Below are positions 1 through 9,219 of a stretch of 64,000 bases of DNA, piece by piece (position 1 is the first letter of the stretch; every line of letters starts with the position of its first letter). Position numbers and translations under genes: made by a program. Location: NCBI GenBank assembly GCA_021816845.1, contig JAKAWT010000001.1, positions 372,001-436,000 of the forward strand, given 5' to 3'. The notes under the pieces are model-generated. The model was not told the origin of the DNA, did not search any database, and saw nothing but the letters and a program-made list of their open reading frames with translations. This DNA is from a bacterium. Its GTDB lineage: Bacteria; Patescibacteria; Dojkabacteria; JAKAPS01; JAJZLI01.

Positions 1-215
1 TTTTTAAGAGCATTTCCATATCCTTTTTCTTTTACCTTTATAACTACTGCACCAGCTTTTTTTGCAATCTCTCGAGATTTATCTGTTGATCCATTATCAG
101 ATACAATTACCTCTCCCTTTATTCTAAGAATTTTTATTGCCTTTAGTGCCTTTTTTACACAGACATTTATAGTTTGTTCTTCATTAAGGCAGGGTATTAT
201 TACAGATAATTCCAT
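1..215 (-). CDS. Glycosyltransferase family 2, N-terminal part (runs off window)
   Basis: The reverse strand from the ATG at 213-215 reads MELSVIIPCLNEE and then an ISDNGSTD-like stretch (VSDNGSTDKSREIA). This is the N-terminal nucleotide-sugar binding fold of GT-A family 2 enzymes such as dolichol-phosphate mannosyltransferase-like proteins. It would transfer a sugar from an activated donor during envelope polysaccharide or lipid-linked sugar synthesis. Only about 71 residues are present and the acceptor-side domain lies outside the window, so the substrate cannot be inferred. The membrane-protein gene just upstream is on the same strand, so the two may be co-transcribed. Confidence 0.8.
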   Translation of the reverse strand, partial: MELSVIIPCLNEEQTINVCVKKALKAIKILRIKGEVIVSDNGSTDKSREIAKKAGAVVIKVKEKGYGNALK

Positions 216-249
216 ATTATTTTGTATAAATAATATGTGATTATATCAT

Positions 250-903
250 TTATTGAATAGTTAAGGATACAGTTTGATTATTAGTTGTATTCTCAAATAT
301 GAATTGTCCTCCATCAATATGAGATATGGCATAAGGTGTATTTTCCTGTATGGTTTTTGTATTTACAGCAAATGGAGGAGCTAATCTTACTGCAACATCA
401 ACATTTCCAGTTTTTGGATTAGTGTCTACCTCAAGATTAGATGTATATATTGGAACGTTTGTTCCTGTAATTGCACTAACTGTTTTTTCCCCTTTTTGTT
501 GAAAGAAATTAGCATCAGAACTACCTTTTGGAAGTTGTATTACGATTGTTGGAGCAACAGGATTTGCAGTATTTGGTATCACTACAGCTTCTCCAGGCTT
601 TAATCCATTGTTCAATACTTGTTGATAAGATACTCTTTGGACTGTATTTGGTTTGGGTTCCTGTACAGCTTCTGCAACTACACCGGCTGCTATAAGACCT
701 GCAAGGCCCAACATTATCAATTTTGTTGTACTGGTTTTTTGTGGATTAGATTTTTTTCTCCTATTATTATGAATACTATCTGCTCTAGAATTATATTCTA
801 TATGTGATCTATGATGTACTCTTTGTGTAGTAGCATGACGATCATGATCGAAACCATAAATTCTTTGAAGTTCTTTTGCCGTTTTAGGTTCTCTTTCATC
901 CAT
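250..903 (-). CDS. Hypothetical single-pass membrane protein
   Basis: I do not recognise this 217-residue protein. Residues 1-60 are very polar, rich in His, Arg and Asn, and include a basic RRKK stretch. One hydrophobic segment follows at about residues 62-80 (LIMLGLAGLIAAGVV). After that comes a roughly 135-residue extracytoplasmic-looking region rich in Asn, Thr and Val with no cysteines. The positive-inside rule places the N-terminus in the cytoplasm. It lies 34 nt upstream of the partial glycosyltransferase on the same strand, so a cell-envelope role is possible but is only inferred from position. Confidence 0.65.
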   Translation of the reverse strand: MDEREPKTAKELQRIYGFDHDRHATTQRVHHRSHIEYNSRADSIHNNRRKKSNPQKTSTTKLIMLGLAGLIAAGVVAEAVQEPKPNTVQRVSYQQVLNNGLKPGEAVVIPNTANPVAPTIVIQLPKGSSDANFFQQKGEKTVSAITGTNVPIYTSNLEVDTNPKTGNVDVAVRLAPPFAVNTKTIQENTPYAISHIDGGQFIFENTTNNQTVSLTIQ

Positions 904-1043
904 AAAAGTATATAAATAATATTAATAAAAAATATTATTACATAACTTATAGTTTTTGTCAACAAGTTATAAATATCAATGATATAATGTTGATTTAGTA
1001 GTATAATTTGAGTATATATGTTTTTAAGGATAATTATATAATT

Positions 1044-1187
1044 ATGCCTATAGACTTGAGTAATATGGATACAGTTATTAGTGTAAGAGTAAATAAAGAG
1101 GTTAAAGAATATGCAAAAGAAGTCGCTAATTCTGCTGGGCTTACTCTAAGTTCTGTCTATACTCTTTCTGAGAACTATTATAAGTAA
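1044..1187 (+). CDS. Truncated RelB/DinJ-like ribbon-helix-helix antitoxin fragment
   Basis: A 47-codon frame opens with MPIDLSNMDTVISVRVNKEV and continues through KEYAKEVANSAGLTLSS. This is the beta-strand plus helix pattern of RelB/DinJ antitoxin DNA-binding domains, which normally continue to about 80-90 residues. Here the similarity ends after about 38 residues, exactly where the 3' end of the convergent YfhO-like gene begins (overlap 1146-1187). No toxin gene is next to it. It may be a decayed antitoxin or a stand-alone small DNA-binding protein. The family call is moderate, and whether it is expressed is unknown. Confidence 0.4.
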   Translation: MPIDLSNMDTVISVRVNKEVKEYAKEVANSAGLTLSSVYTLSENYYK

Positions 1188-3776
1188 TAAGATAATAATT
1201 CCAACCAGAGATAATACAATTGCAATATTTACACTTTGTGGTTCGTAGGTTAGAACTATTTTATTTGATCCTTTTTTTATATATATTCCATCAAAGATTC
1301 CGTTTGATCTATACAATGATATATTTTCCAAATTGTCATATGCTTTAAATCCTGGATAGAACAGTTCGTTTATTATTAAAAAAGAATCATTATTTGTTTT
1401 TGCAGTGAATGATAGGGAGTTACCTATAATTTTATAATTTGTAATCTTTACATTAGAGTTATCATTAATATATTTAATAGGAGCATTTGTTATAGCTTCG
1501 TTTGGTATATTTAGATTTTTCATCATATTAATCTCTACTTTTTCTGACACTCCCTTCTTAAATATCACTCTCCCTGGTGCATAGACAATAGGGACTGGAT
1601 TTTTTAGCTTGTATACTATAAATGGTGGAAGATATATTGAAAAAAGATTTTTCTGTAATACTAGGTTCTTAAATTTTTTATACTCCTGTTTACTCTCTAT
1701 ATATTTTGATATTATATTCCTTATGTTATTTTTTATGTTTATATGATATTCAGCTATGATAGTAGAAAAATTAACATCAAGATTATATAAAGTTTCTAGA
1801 TTTTTACTTGATAACATATTTTCCTTTCTAAGATATGATGTTGCCAATTTATAAAATTTAATTTGGTTTGAACTTAGTATCTTCGTTCCTTCAAGGTTGG
1901 TACCATTTTTTACAATTACATATTTTACTGATGCTGTCTCTAGCCATTTAATACTCTTATTTGTTATATTATTTGGGAAGAAAAATATTATTAGCTCATT
2001 CTTCCCTATGTTGTTGTTGTATCGTATGTAACTATTGGGTGTTACAGGATCATATGATGCATATTCATTAAATGAAGATAGATCATTAGTTTGTGGTGCA
2101 GCGTACATCCCTGTTGGAAGCACCCTATATTCTGTTGCCTTTTTAAAGATACTTATATAGCTATTTTCTGGGGATAAATATTTTTGATTTGATATATTTA
2201 TATATGTCCAATAGTTCTCAAAGTATGTAAAAAGAGGAAAAAGAGCGAATATCCCTATAACAGTAATGACAAATAAAGAAGTAAGAGATTCTCTTTTAAT
2301 CATTTTCAAAAAATATATAACGAAAGTTGATATTGTTATCATCAATATAAATAAAAGTCCCTCATGTAGTATTGATGATCGTGCGGATATTTCTATATAG
2401 GTTAGCTGTATTTTTGAGAAAGAATACAATATTAAAATGTCTAGAAGGGCAATAATAACTGTAAATACTAAGGTGTATTTAAGGAGAATTTTGTAATTTC
2501 TATTCCTTATTAGATAATATATAGAATCAAGTCCTATAAATATTAAAATTCCATATAATATAGGAATTACTCCATCTATTCTATGGTGCAACGTATCTTC
2601 AAGTAGAGGTAGTTTAAATATGAGATTGAAGATTGGTGCGTTTATTAATATACCTGTGATAATAAATATAAGTCCTAAGATAAAAAAAGCATTTACTCTT
2701 GTTTTCTTCCTTAAAAATGCAAATATACCTATAAAAAATGCTGGTAATCCTATATAAAACGATGTCTCATTAAAGTTTGATGCCATCAATCCCAGTGCCC
2801 CTGGTATATTAACTGATTGAGGTGGACCAAATATTCCAGGGTATATAAATTTTAATAAATATACTGGATCAATAGAATCATATATTTTTGATGATGCTCC
2901 GGATCTAGCTATATAATAGAAAGAGCGTAGTAAGTCTACTATTGCAGGGTAAGTTTGTATTGCTGATATTAAGAATCCTAATAATGCTGAGATAAGAAGG
3001 TATAGTAACACCTTGATTTGTATTCTATGTTGATCCCCTGGATCTTGATCCTGTGAATCTAGATACTTTATCATTACAAAAAAAAGGTAGAGTATAACAG
3101 GTACTAGTAATATAAGAGACATTTCTATGGTTCCAGCAAGTAATTCCATAGCACAAATTAAGGATCCAAAAATTATAATTTTAGATGGAGATAGTCTATT
3201 TTTATGAGAAAATGATTTTTCAAGAAGCCAGAAGATATATGGAAGCATTACTATTGCTGAAGACAGGGGCCAATAAAGCCATAAGGATACGAATCCATTA
3301 AAAGCAAGGATTAAAGATCCTATTATCCTTACCGATGATTTTTTACTATACACTGATGCAAGAAGATACCCTCCAAATGCAAATACTAAGATTTTTAAAA
3401 ATACTTCTATTTGTAGTGCTAAAGCAACACTGAAAATAAAGAAGAAGGGGAGTATTAGTGGATAGAAAGCTTGAGATTGGTCGTTTCCAAGAAGTGGTAA
3501 TCCTGCAAGATTATGGAATTGCCAGAGAGGCAGTGTAAAATTTTTAAAATCATTAGATACTTCATATGCCCAAGGAAATGTATTTAGTAATACATCCTCA
3601 TAATTTACTGTTTTAATGCTTATAGAACTTGTTACATTATGGTACAAAGGCATTATTTTGTATGCATATTTAGGAAACATTACCTTTGAGAGTAAAACAG
3701 GGTAGAAAAATAATACTATGACTGCGAATATTATTATAAGATCACGAATAATATTCTTTTTTCTTGGTTTGTTCAT
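1146..3776 (-). CDS. YfhO-like polytopic membrane protein
   Basis: This 876-residue protein has a short basic N-terminus, a first transmembrane segment at about residues 12-28, and roughly a dozen more up to about residue 525. A large outer domain follows, and a final helix lies near residues 850-870. The C-terminal part with GFKAYDN, SNGIFDGIYI and NKIVLTYEP is the pattern seen in the YfhO family of bacterial membrane proteins. Those proteins resemble GT-C glycosyltransferases and are linked to glycosylation of envelope polymers in Firmicutes. Neighbouring glycosyltransferases fit such a role, but the substrate is unknown. A DSQDQDPGDQ stretch at about residues 240-250 is encoded by a small GGATC-TT-GATCC inverted repeat. 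The 3' end overlaps the antitoxin-like frame. Confidence 0.75.
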   Translation of the reverse strand: MNKPRKKNIIRDLIIIFAVIVLFFYPVLLSKVMFPKYAYKIMPLYHNVTSSISIKTVNYEDVLLNTFPWAYEVSNDFKNFTLPLWQFHNLAGLPLLGNDQSQAFYPLILPFFFIFSVALALQIEVFLKILVFAFGGYLLASVYSKKSSVRIIGSLILAFNGFVSLWLYWPLSSAIVMLPYIFWLLEKSFSHKNRLSPSKIIIFGSLICAMELLAGTIEMSLILLVPVILYLFFVMIKYLDSQDQDPGDQHRIQIKVLLYLLISALLGFLISAIQTYPAIVDLLRSFYYIARSGASSKIYDSIDPVYLLKFIYPGIFGPPQSVNIPGALGLMASNFNETSFYIGLPAFFIGIFAFLRKKTRVNAFFILGLIFIITGILINAPIFNLIFKLPLLEDTLHHRIDGVIPILYGILIFIGLDSIYYLIRNRNYKILLKYTLVFTVIIALLDILILYSFSKIQLTYIEISARSSILHEGLLFILMITISTFVIYFLKMIKRESLTSLFVITVIGIFALFPLFTYFENYWTYINISNQKYLSPENSYISIFKKATEYRVLPTGMYAAPQTNDLSSFNEYASYDPVTPNSYIRYNNNIGKNELIIFFFPNNITNKSIKWLETASVKYVIVKNGTNLEGTKILSSNQIKFYKLATSYLRKENMLSSKNLETLYNLDVNFSTIIAEYHINIKNNIRNIISKYIESKQEYKKFKNLVLQKNLFSIYLPPFIVYKLKNPVPIVYAPGRVIFKKGVSEKVEINMMKNLNIPNEAITNAPIKYINDNSNVKITNYKIIGNSLSFTAKTNNDSFLIINELFYPGFKAYDNLENISLYRSNGIFDGIYIKKGSNKIVLTYEPQSVNIAIVLSLVGIIILLLIIVLRKSIDRT

Positions 3777-3941
3777 AAACTATATTATACAATAGCCCTA
3801 ATATTATTGGTTAACACTATTTATGGGAATTACAGTAAGATAATTCAATGATTTCTTTATCTTGTAGATAAAAATAACTTCCCTAGAAGATTACTTTTGA
3901 ATCTGTTCTTTTGGGTAAAAATAAACTATGATTTAATCTAT

Positions 3942-6041
3942 ATGATTAAACAATCTAAATTTGTGTTTTTAAATATTGTTTTTCTTCTTCTAATATTTTT
4001 ATATATTTTATTATTTTTTGGAGTTTCTTCATCACTGATCTTTTTTCTCATTTTTATAATTATATGTTTATTCATATACATGGAAGATGGAAGTATAAAA
4101 GATAGAATATTAAATTTTATACGTTTATATATAGAGAGTATATATAAATACAGTGGAGTAACTCTCATACCAATACTCTTTTTTATTGCATACTCATTAC
4201 ATCCTCTTTATTTTCTTTTATACACTATATCCTTAATATTATTGATTATATTTCTAATTCTATCTTTCTTTCGTTCTCGTGTAGTAGGAGGGGAGAGTAT
4301 AAGGTTTGGTAACGTAAAAGAAGAGAGTTCGGAGGAGTTTTTTTTAAGATTATCCATGTATGAACCATTTTCAATGCAGATTGAAAGGAGTTCTGATAAA
4401 GTCTTTGGAACATTACTAGTTTCAAAATCTAAATATCAGTTTGTTTTAGATTTATTACATTCATATTATCCAAATTTAAGCTTCCTTGGATCTGGTTCCT
4501 CTGAAACCAGTTATGTTGAAACTAATTCTCTTGAGCATAAACCACTTAAAAAATATTTCAGAGTAAAAAGTAGAATGTTAGTTGATACAAGTAAGGAAAG
4601 TTTTAGTAAGGTTATACCTATTTTATATGAAGAAAAAGATTTTAGAATAAGTTTTAATGTAATTAATCCTCTTATGTTGTCAGAATCTTCTTTTGGGTAT
4701 CTTGAAATTGAATCTGACGATGCTATTTTGATTGAAAGGATAAGGGCAATATATAAGATAGGGATTCCGCATCTAATTATTCAAAATAAGGATATAGGCA
4801 ATGTAATGAATTTTATAAAGGATAGAGAATATAGGAAAGATATGGAGAAAGAAACAATATCAATAATGCCCGATCAATCTTTTTTTAAACCTTCAGGATC
4901 TTTGCTTGGGTATTATAAAGATATATCAAGAGGTGTATTAAAAGAGGTATATATATCAGATGAAATGAGATTAAATCATTCATACACTATTGGAAAGACA
5001 GGTGTTGGAAAATCTACTTTTCTTGTGAATTTAATACTTCAGGATATATATAAAGGTCACTCTGTCATAGTTCTAGATCCACATGATCTTATTGATAGAA
5101 TATTTAAATTTTACCCAAGTAATAAAAAAAATGATTTATACTTAATTGATTTTAAAAATCTAAAATATTCATTTAATCCTCTCTTAAATTTAAATAATAT
5201 TGATATTTCTTTATTAGTTGATAGTATTGTTTCCGTATTCCATAATTTATATAAGGATTTCTGGGGACCTCAGAGTGAGGATATCCTACGTAGATCCTTA
5301 TATGCATTAATTTTATATAACGATTCTAATAAATTTGGTGAGAAAGTGAATGTGAATTATTCTATATTAGATATAGAGGAGTTTTTAACAGATGAACACT
5401 TTAGGTTACAAGTACTCCAAAGGATAGAAGATGTAGAAGTTAAATATTATTTTGATACCATATATAAAAGTTGGGATCAAAGGTCAAGGAATGAGAAGAT
5501 AGCACCAATTTTGAATAAAATAGGAAGAATAAAATCTGATAGAATTCTTAGAGAATTTTTATCAGGACCCTCTGAACAGTTGAATTTTAAAAAAGCTATG
5601 TTACAAGAGAAAGTTATACTGTTTGATCTTAAAAAGAGTGTTATGGGTGATGAAAATTCTAAGTTTTTAGGCTCATTACTTGTATCTCAAATACAAAATG
5701 AGATCATTATAAAGAATGGAGGACCAGAAGTATATTTATATATAGATGAATTTCAGAACTTTGTATCGGATAGTTTTTTATTCTTCTTCTCAGAAAGTAG
5801 GAAATTTAAAGTTTCTCTCAATATATCTAATCAGTACTTAACTCAAATCCCACAGGCTATAGCTGATGCTGTAATAGAGAATTCAGGAATATTCTATATA
5901 TTTAAACAAGGAGAGAAATCGAGAGTGAAATTGTCTAAATATTTTAATTTTGAGATAGAAGATTTACCAAAATATTGTCTGTATGTCAAAATTTTAGATA
6001 ATAATATTTTTACAATATCATCCAATGGAAAATATCAATAA
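3942..6041 (+). CDS. TraG/VirD4-like membrane-anchored ATPase (DNA transfer type)
   Basis: This is a 699-residue protein with two hydrophobic N-terminal blocks (about residues 5-45 and 65-105), followed by a cytoplasmic P-loop ATPase domain. Walker A is GKTGVGKST near residues 350-358 and Walker B is YIDEFQNF near residue 600. A TraG/TraD-type motif (SESRKFKVSLNISNQYLTQIP) follows. Family members are coupling or pumping ATPases of type IV secretion and conjugation systems, related to HerA/VirB4. A second homolog lies at 32569-35001. I chose the ATG at 3942; an in-frame TTG at 3897 would add 15 residues. It overlaps the next gene by 17 nt, so they form an operon. The transported substrate is unknown. 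Confidence 0.8.
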   Translation: MIKQSKFVFLNIVFLLLIFLYILLFFGVSSSLIFFLIFIIICLFIYMEDGSIKDRILNFIRLYIESIYKYSGVTLIPILFFIAYSLHPLYFLLYTISLILLIIFLILSFFRSRVVGGESIRFGNVKEESSEEFFLRLSMYEPFSMQIERSSDKVFGTLLVSKSKYQFVLDLLHSYYPNLSFLGSGSSETSYVETNSLEHKPLKKYFRVKSRMLVDTSKESFSKVIPILYEEKDFRISFNVINPLMLSESSFGYLEIESDDAILIERIRAIYKIGIPHLIIQNKDIGNVMNFIKDREYRKDMEKETISIMPDQSFFKPSGSLLGYYKDISRGVLKEVYISDEMRLNHSYTIGKTGVGKSTFLVNLILQDIYKGHSVIVLDPHDLIDRIFKFYPSNKKNDLYLIDFKNLKYSFNPLLNLNNIDISLLVDSIVSVFHNLYKDFWGPQSEDILRRSLYALILYNDSNKFGEKVNVNYSILDIEEFLTDEHFRLQVLQRIEDVEVKYYFDTIYKSWDQRSRNEKIAPILNKIGRIKSDRILREFLSGPSEQLNFKKAMLQEKVILFDLKKSVMGDENSKFLGSLLVSQIQNEIIIKNGGPEVYLYIDEFQNFVSDSFLFFFSESRKFKVSLNISNQYLTQIPQAIADAVIENSGIFYIFKQGEKSRVKLSKYFNFEIEDLPKYCLYVKILDNNIFTISSNGKYQ

Positions 6042-6819
6042 GAATGACATTGTACTTGGATTGGTTCCAAGGGGACTGGTCCCAATGGGACTGGCCCCAA
6101 AGATACTCAATTTTATAGACCAACATCCATTCGTATCGTCTTTGGATATTGCAACTTTTTTTTCTTTGGATATTAGGAGAGTTAGAAGTATAGTATCCAA
6201 ACTTCAGAAAGAAAATTTTTTAGATTTTATTACAAAACCAGTATTTTTCATAAATAGTAATGTGAGGTATTTTTATACTACAAAAAAAGGTCATTTGATT
6301 GTGGGATCTGGTAGATCTGGATCTAAGGATAGATATATAAAGGCTGATAAAGATATTATAAATTTATATCTTGATCATAATGTAGAATCCAACAAATTTT
6401 TTATTAGATTAAAAAAATATTCCATAGATAATAATTTAAATTTTGAGGATTGGGTGTCAGATTTAAATTTGATATTTAAATTTAAATATAACAATAGATC
6501 ATATACTCTAAAACCAGATGGTTTTTGTATACTTGGTAAGGATAATATATTTTTGGAACTTGATATGGCCACAGAGAGTTCTTTCCGTATATTTGAAAAG
6601 ATAGATAGCTATTCTGCTTTTTATCTATCATATGAATATCTAAAATATTTTAAGAAAAATCCTTTTGTTATATTTTTAACTCCAAATAAATACAGAGAGA
6701 AATTCTTGAAAGATAAAGTATCATATTTTATGGATACAAAGAAATACAAGAAAGAATTAAATTTTTTTAAATTTATAAACTTTAAAGATTTTCATCAAGA
6801 TCCATCTATAGTATTATAA
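6025..6819 (+). CDS. Replication-relaxation family-like winged-helix protein
   Basis: The protein has 264 residues. Residues 25-75 form a winged-helix pattern (FIDQHPFVSSLDIATFF, then RRVRSIVSKLQKENFL) followed by a FYTTKKG wing. The second half (TLKPDGFCIL, FLELDMATES, FVIFLTPNKYREKF) matches the nuclease-like C-terminal domain of replication-relaxation proteins (Replic_Relax). That family occurs on plasmids and integrative elements next to TraG-like genes, which is the arrangement here. Residues 12-26 are a three-fold pentapeptide repeat (GLVPR, GLVPM, GLAPK) encoded by a 15-bp tandem repeat. The start overlaps the upstream ATPase gene by 17 nt. The family call is fairly secure; the biochemical role is not known. 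Confidence 0.65.
   Translation: MENINKNDIVLGLVPRGLVPMGLAPKILNFIDQHPFVSSLDIATFFSLDIRRVRSIVSKLQKENFLDFITKPVFFINSNVRYFYTTKKGHLIVGSGRSGSKDRYIKADKDIINLYLDHNVESNKFFIRLKKYSIDNNLNFEDWVSDLNLIFKFKYNNRSYTLKPDGFCILGKDNIFLELDMATESSFRIFEKIDSYSAFYLSYEYLKYFKKNPFVIFLTPNKYREKFLKDKVSYFMDTKKYKKELNFFKFINFKDFHQDPSIVL
6058..6102 (+). repeat. In-frame 15-bp tandem repeat, three copies
   Basis: GGATTGGTTCCAAGG, GGACTGGTCCCAATG and GGACTGGCCCCAAAG encode GLVPR, GLVPM and GLAPK at the N-terminus of the replication-relaxation-like protein. The GC content is much higher than that of the surroundings. Confidence 0.85.
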
Positions 6820-6854
6820 TATCAGATCTTTTTGTGGTAAAATACGAATTTGTT

Positions 6855-7901
6855 ATGCAAGAGGCTTTATTTTTTGAAAAAGAAGACACTCCTATAGAGG
6901 TAGTTCCTAGTAAGGAATCATCTTTAAGATTTTTCCATTACCAAGGGTTAGAAGAAGGTACATTAGAGTATCAAGAAGCCTTGGATATAGAGAGTATGAT
7001 ACTAGGAGGTATTGATACAATATCCATGTTTGAGATGTATGTAGAACGTCTAAATATTTTATCTAGAGATAAGAAATATTCTGGTATTAGAAGCATAGAA
7101 GATTTAAAAAAATATGAAAAGATATCCCCTGCATATAGAGATCTACGTTTACTTATACAGGAATATTTTGGAGATTTTGTACCAGATTATTTTAGAAGTA
7201 GGATAGATAGAGATTATAAGCAGAAAACTAGCTCATTCAGGAGTTCGTCATATTTTGTATCTACAAACCCAGAAGATGAGGTTTTTACTCATAGATTTGA
7301 AATAGAGGCTCATACACAATTTATGCAGGAAGGATATAACAAAGTATCTCCTTCAAGACTTAGGGTGAGGGTGGCAAGAATACAAAAAGAAGGGGATCAT
7401 TTTAAAAATATAGATTTTGCAGGTATAAGGATGGATATATTATCTATAGCTCCTGATAGACACCTTCTGGTTTATGATCTTGAATATGATTATGGTGATT
7501 CTAAAGATAATGGAGTTGGCAAGATTTTTAGTTGTGTTTCTGATATTCTAATATCTTATTACAATGGAGATATAGATGTAAATGTTGCTGATTTCACTAC
7601 AGGCATATTTCAACTCCAAATCAATATAGCCGAAGAAATGACTGGGTTCAAGTTTAGTAAGGATCCAATTGTCATACTAAACTATATAAAAAATAATAGT
7701 AAGTATCATATAGATACTAATAAACGATATCCATTACAATCAAATTCTTCATATAGAATACTGTTCTCCCATATGGATGATGTAGAACTTAGGATTATTT
7801 CAGAGAAGCAAAGGTTACATATTGATGGAAAAAGGTCTAAAATAAAGAGAGATAGATCCAAATCAAGAAGGACTAGGCCTCTATGGGATGATGATGAATA
7901 A
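6855..7901 (+). CDS. Hypothetical protein of the TraG/replication-relaxation module
   Basis: I do not recognise this 348-residue soluble protein. It is acidic in its first half. The middle carries a conserved-looking stretch (RMDILSIAPDRHLLVYDLEYDYGDS), and the tail is strongly basic (KRSKIKRDRSKSRRTRP) before a DDDE end, which could bind nucleic acid. A nuclease-like fold is conceivable because of the D, E and D-x-E residues, but no catalytic motif is certain. I chose the ATG at 6855, not the GTG at 6834, because a TAAAAT box at 6838-6843 would place transcription start just before the ATG. It lies 35 nt after the replication-relaxation gene and directly before a small membrane-protein gene. 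Confidence 0.6.
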   Translation: MQEALFFEKEDTPIEVVPSKESSLRFFHYQGLEEGTLEYQEALDIESMILGGIDTISMFEMYVERLNILSRDKKYSGIRSIEDLKKYEKISPAYRDLRLLIQEYFGDFVPDYFRSRIDRDYKQKTSSFRSSSYFVSTNPEDEVFTHRFEIEAHTQFMQEGYNKVSPSRLRVRVARIQKEGDHFKNIDFAGIRMDILSIAPDRHLLVYDLEYDYGDSKDNGVGKIFSCVSDILISYYNGDIDVNVADFTTGIFQLQINIAEEMTGFKFSKDPIVILNYIKNNSKYHIDTNKRYPLQSNSSYRILFSHMDDVELRIISEKQRLHIDGKRSKIKRDRSKSRRTRPLWDDDE

Positions 7902-7903
7902 TT

Positions 7904-8083
7904 ATGCAAGATAGGGATATAAAGGTTTATACAATACCAAAATCAAAAGGTTTCGGCCCAAGAAAATTATACTCATCGTATGGAATGGGCGGATGTTTTT
8001 CTTGTGTTATACTTTCCCTATTGATGTTGTTTATATTCATCCTAGGCATAATATCCTTAATACATATTTTGTTTAGTTTATAA
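7904..8083 (+). CDS. Small single-pass membrane protein
   Basis: A 59-codon frame starts 2 nt after the stop of the preceding gene. It encodes a basic N-terminal half (MQDRDIKVYTIPKSKGFGP), a GMGGCFSC turn, and one long hydrophobic helix (VILSLLMLFIFILGIISLI). Tight spacing suggests co-translation with the upstream protein of the TraG/replication-relaxation module. It could anchor or tune that complex, but no family is recognised. Confidence 0.55.
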   Translation: MQDRDIKVYTIPKSKGFGPRKLYSSYGMGGCFSCVILSLLMLFIFILGIISLIHILFSL

Positions 8084-8353
8084 AAACTGTATAACATAGA
8101 TATCTCACATTTTTTTGTATTTATTGTAATATATTCGTAAGATTTTTATCCTACTAGAGATAGTAGCTGTAATAGCTAAAATATCAGGCCAAAGCTATAT
8201 CCTCTTTTGACTCTTGTATAGAAAATTGAGGTTTAAACTCATGGAAGATATATTGATATTGAATAATAGTTATTAATGAGTACTTGGATACAAAGGGTTT
8301 TTGCAATTTTTAAATTTTTACTGTAACATATGCAAGTTAGATATATAATAATC
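8084..8353. other. Intergenic stretch with no recognised feature
   Basis: These 270 bases are AT-rich with only weak local inverted repeats. I see no RNA gene, terminator with a U-tract, or open frame. A TATAAT-like box near the right end may serve the small basic ORF. Confidence 0.5.
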
Positions 8354-8458
8354 ATGAAAAGAAAAGCAGCAAGATTAATACTAAAAAAGAAAGCTAAGGA
8401 ACAAAGAATTAGGATAAGAGAACAGAAAAAAGCTAGATTGTTGAAAGCTAAAGAATAA
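8354..8458 (+). CDS. Very small basic protein (possible)
   Basis: A 34-codon frame begins MKRKAARLILKKKAKEQR and is almost entirely Lys, Arg, Ala, Leu and Gln. This is typical of a short amphipathic RNA- or ribosome-binding helix. A TATAAT box at 8344-8349 sits just upstream. It ends 2 nt before the 3' end of the convergent glycosyltransferase gene. Chance occurrence is possible at this length; no homolog is recognised. Confidence 0.3.
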   Translation: MKRKAARLILKKKAKEQRIRIREQKKARLLKAKE

Positions 8459-8460
8459 TT

Positions 8461-9219
8461 TTAAAGAATACCCCACTTTAGAAGATATTGTAGATAACCT
8501 TTATATAGAAGGATCTTTCTTCTGACTCCTAATTTTTTTGTACTTTCTCCATATAGATGTAGTACTTTTGCTGTATTAAGATAATATGTCTTTATATTAT
8601 TTTTTTTCATTTTTCTAAAGAAGTCTACATCATTAAAATATAGGGGGAATCGTTCATCAAATAACCCATATTGTGCTATAACGGAGGATCTTATAAGTAT
8701 ACAAGTAGCTTGTGGTTGATCAACTTCTCTTGAGTCCCTATGATCCCAATTTTTAAGTTTATAATCATTAAAAAGAATATTATAAAAAGATGGGAATTTT
8801 CTACATGATTTTTGGATGGAGTGATCTTTATTTATAAGTTGAGGTGCTACAATTTGGTAATTTCTCTTTGGATTAAGATCCTTTGGATCAAGATCCTTTG
8901 GGTCAAGACACTCATCAAGGAAATTTACTAATTTTTCTATTGCATGATCTATAATTTCTGTATCAGAGCCAAGTAGCATAATGTATTCTCCTCTGGCTTT
9001 TTTAACCCCTTGATTCATCGCCTTTGCAAAATATATATTCTGATCATTTTTGATAAATTTTATATGTGGATCTTCTAGATAAGAACTTTTTAAGTCTGAG
9101 TTGTTGTCAATTAGTATAATCTCATATAGGAAAGGTAGCCCTTTTATACTTTTTATTAGATTTAAAACTGTATCTTTTGTATTCCAGTTTACTATAATTA
9201 TGGAGAGTTTTATCTTCAT
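8461..9219 (-). CDS. Glycosyltransferase family 2 (rhamnosyltransferase WbbL-like)
   Basis: This 252-residue GT-A enzyme begins KLSIIIVNWNTKDTV and carries the IDNNSD donor-binding motif and a GSDTE that replaces the usual DXD metal site near residue 85. The acceptor side has FDERFPLYFNDVDFFRKMKK and a LHLYGEST end, which is the pattern of rhamnosyltransferase-like GT2 proteins acting on cell-surface polysaccharide. It starts with a TAATG overlap on the stop of the polyprenol-phosphate glycosyltransferase, so both are translated from one message. A pentapeptide-scale repeat (DPKDL, DPKDL, NPKRN) at about residues 104-118 comes from a 15-bp tandem repeat and looks like a lineage-specific insertion. 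Confidence 0.8.
   Translation of the reverse strand: MKIKLSIIIVNWNTKDTVLNLIKSIKGLPFLYEIILIDNNSDLKSSYLEDPHIKFIKNDQNIYFAKAMNQGVKKARGEYIMLLGSDTEIIDHAIEKLVNFLDECLDPKDLDPKDLNPKRNYQIVAPQLINKDHSIQKSCRKFPSFYNILFNDYKLKNWDHRDSREVDQPQATCILIRSSVIAQYGLFDERFPLYFNDVDFFRKMKKNNIKTYYLNTAKVLHLYGESTKKLGVRRKILLYKGYLQYLLKWGIL
8866..8910 (-). repeat. In-frame 15-bp tandem repeat, three copies
   Basis: Units on the plus strand are CTTTGGATTAAGATC, CTTTGGATCAAGATC and CTTTGGGTCAAGACA. On the coding strand they give DPKDL, DPKDL and NPKRN-like pentapeptides inside the WbbL-like glycosyltransferase. Confidence 0.85.
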
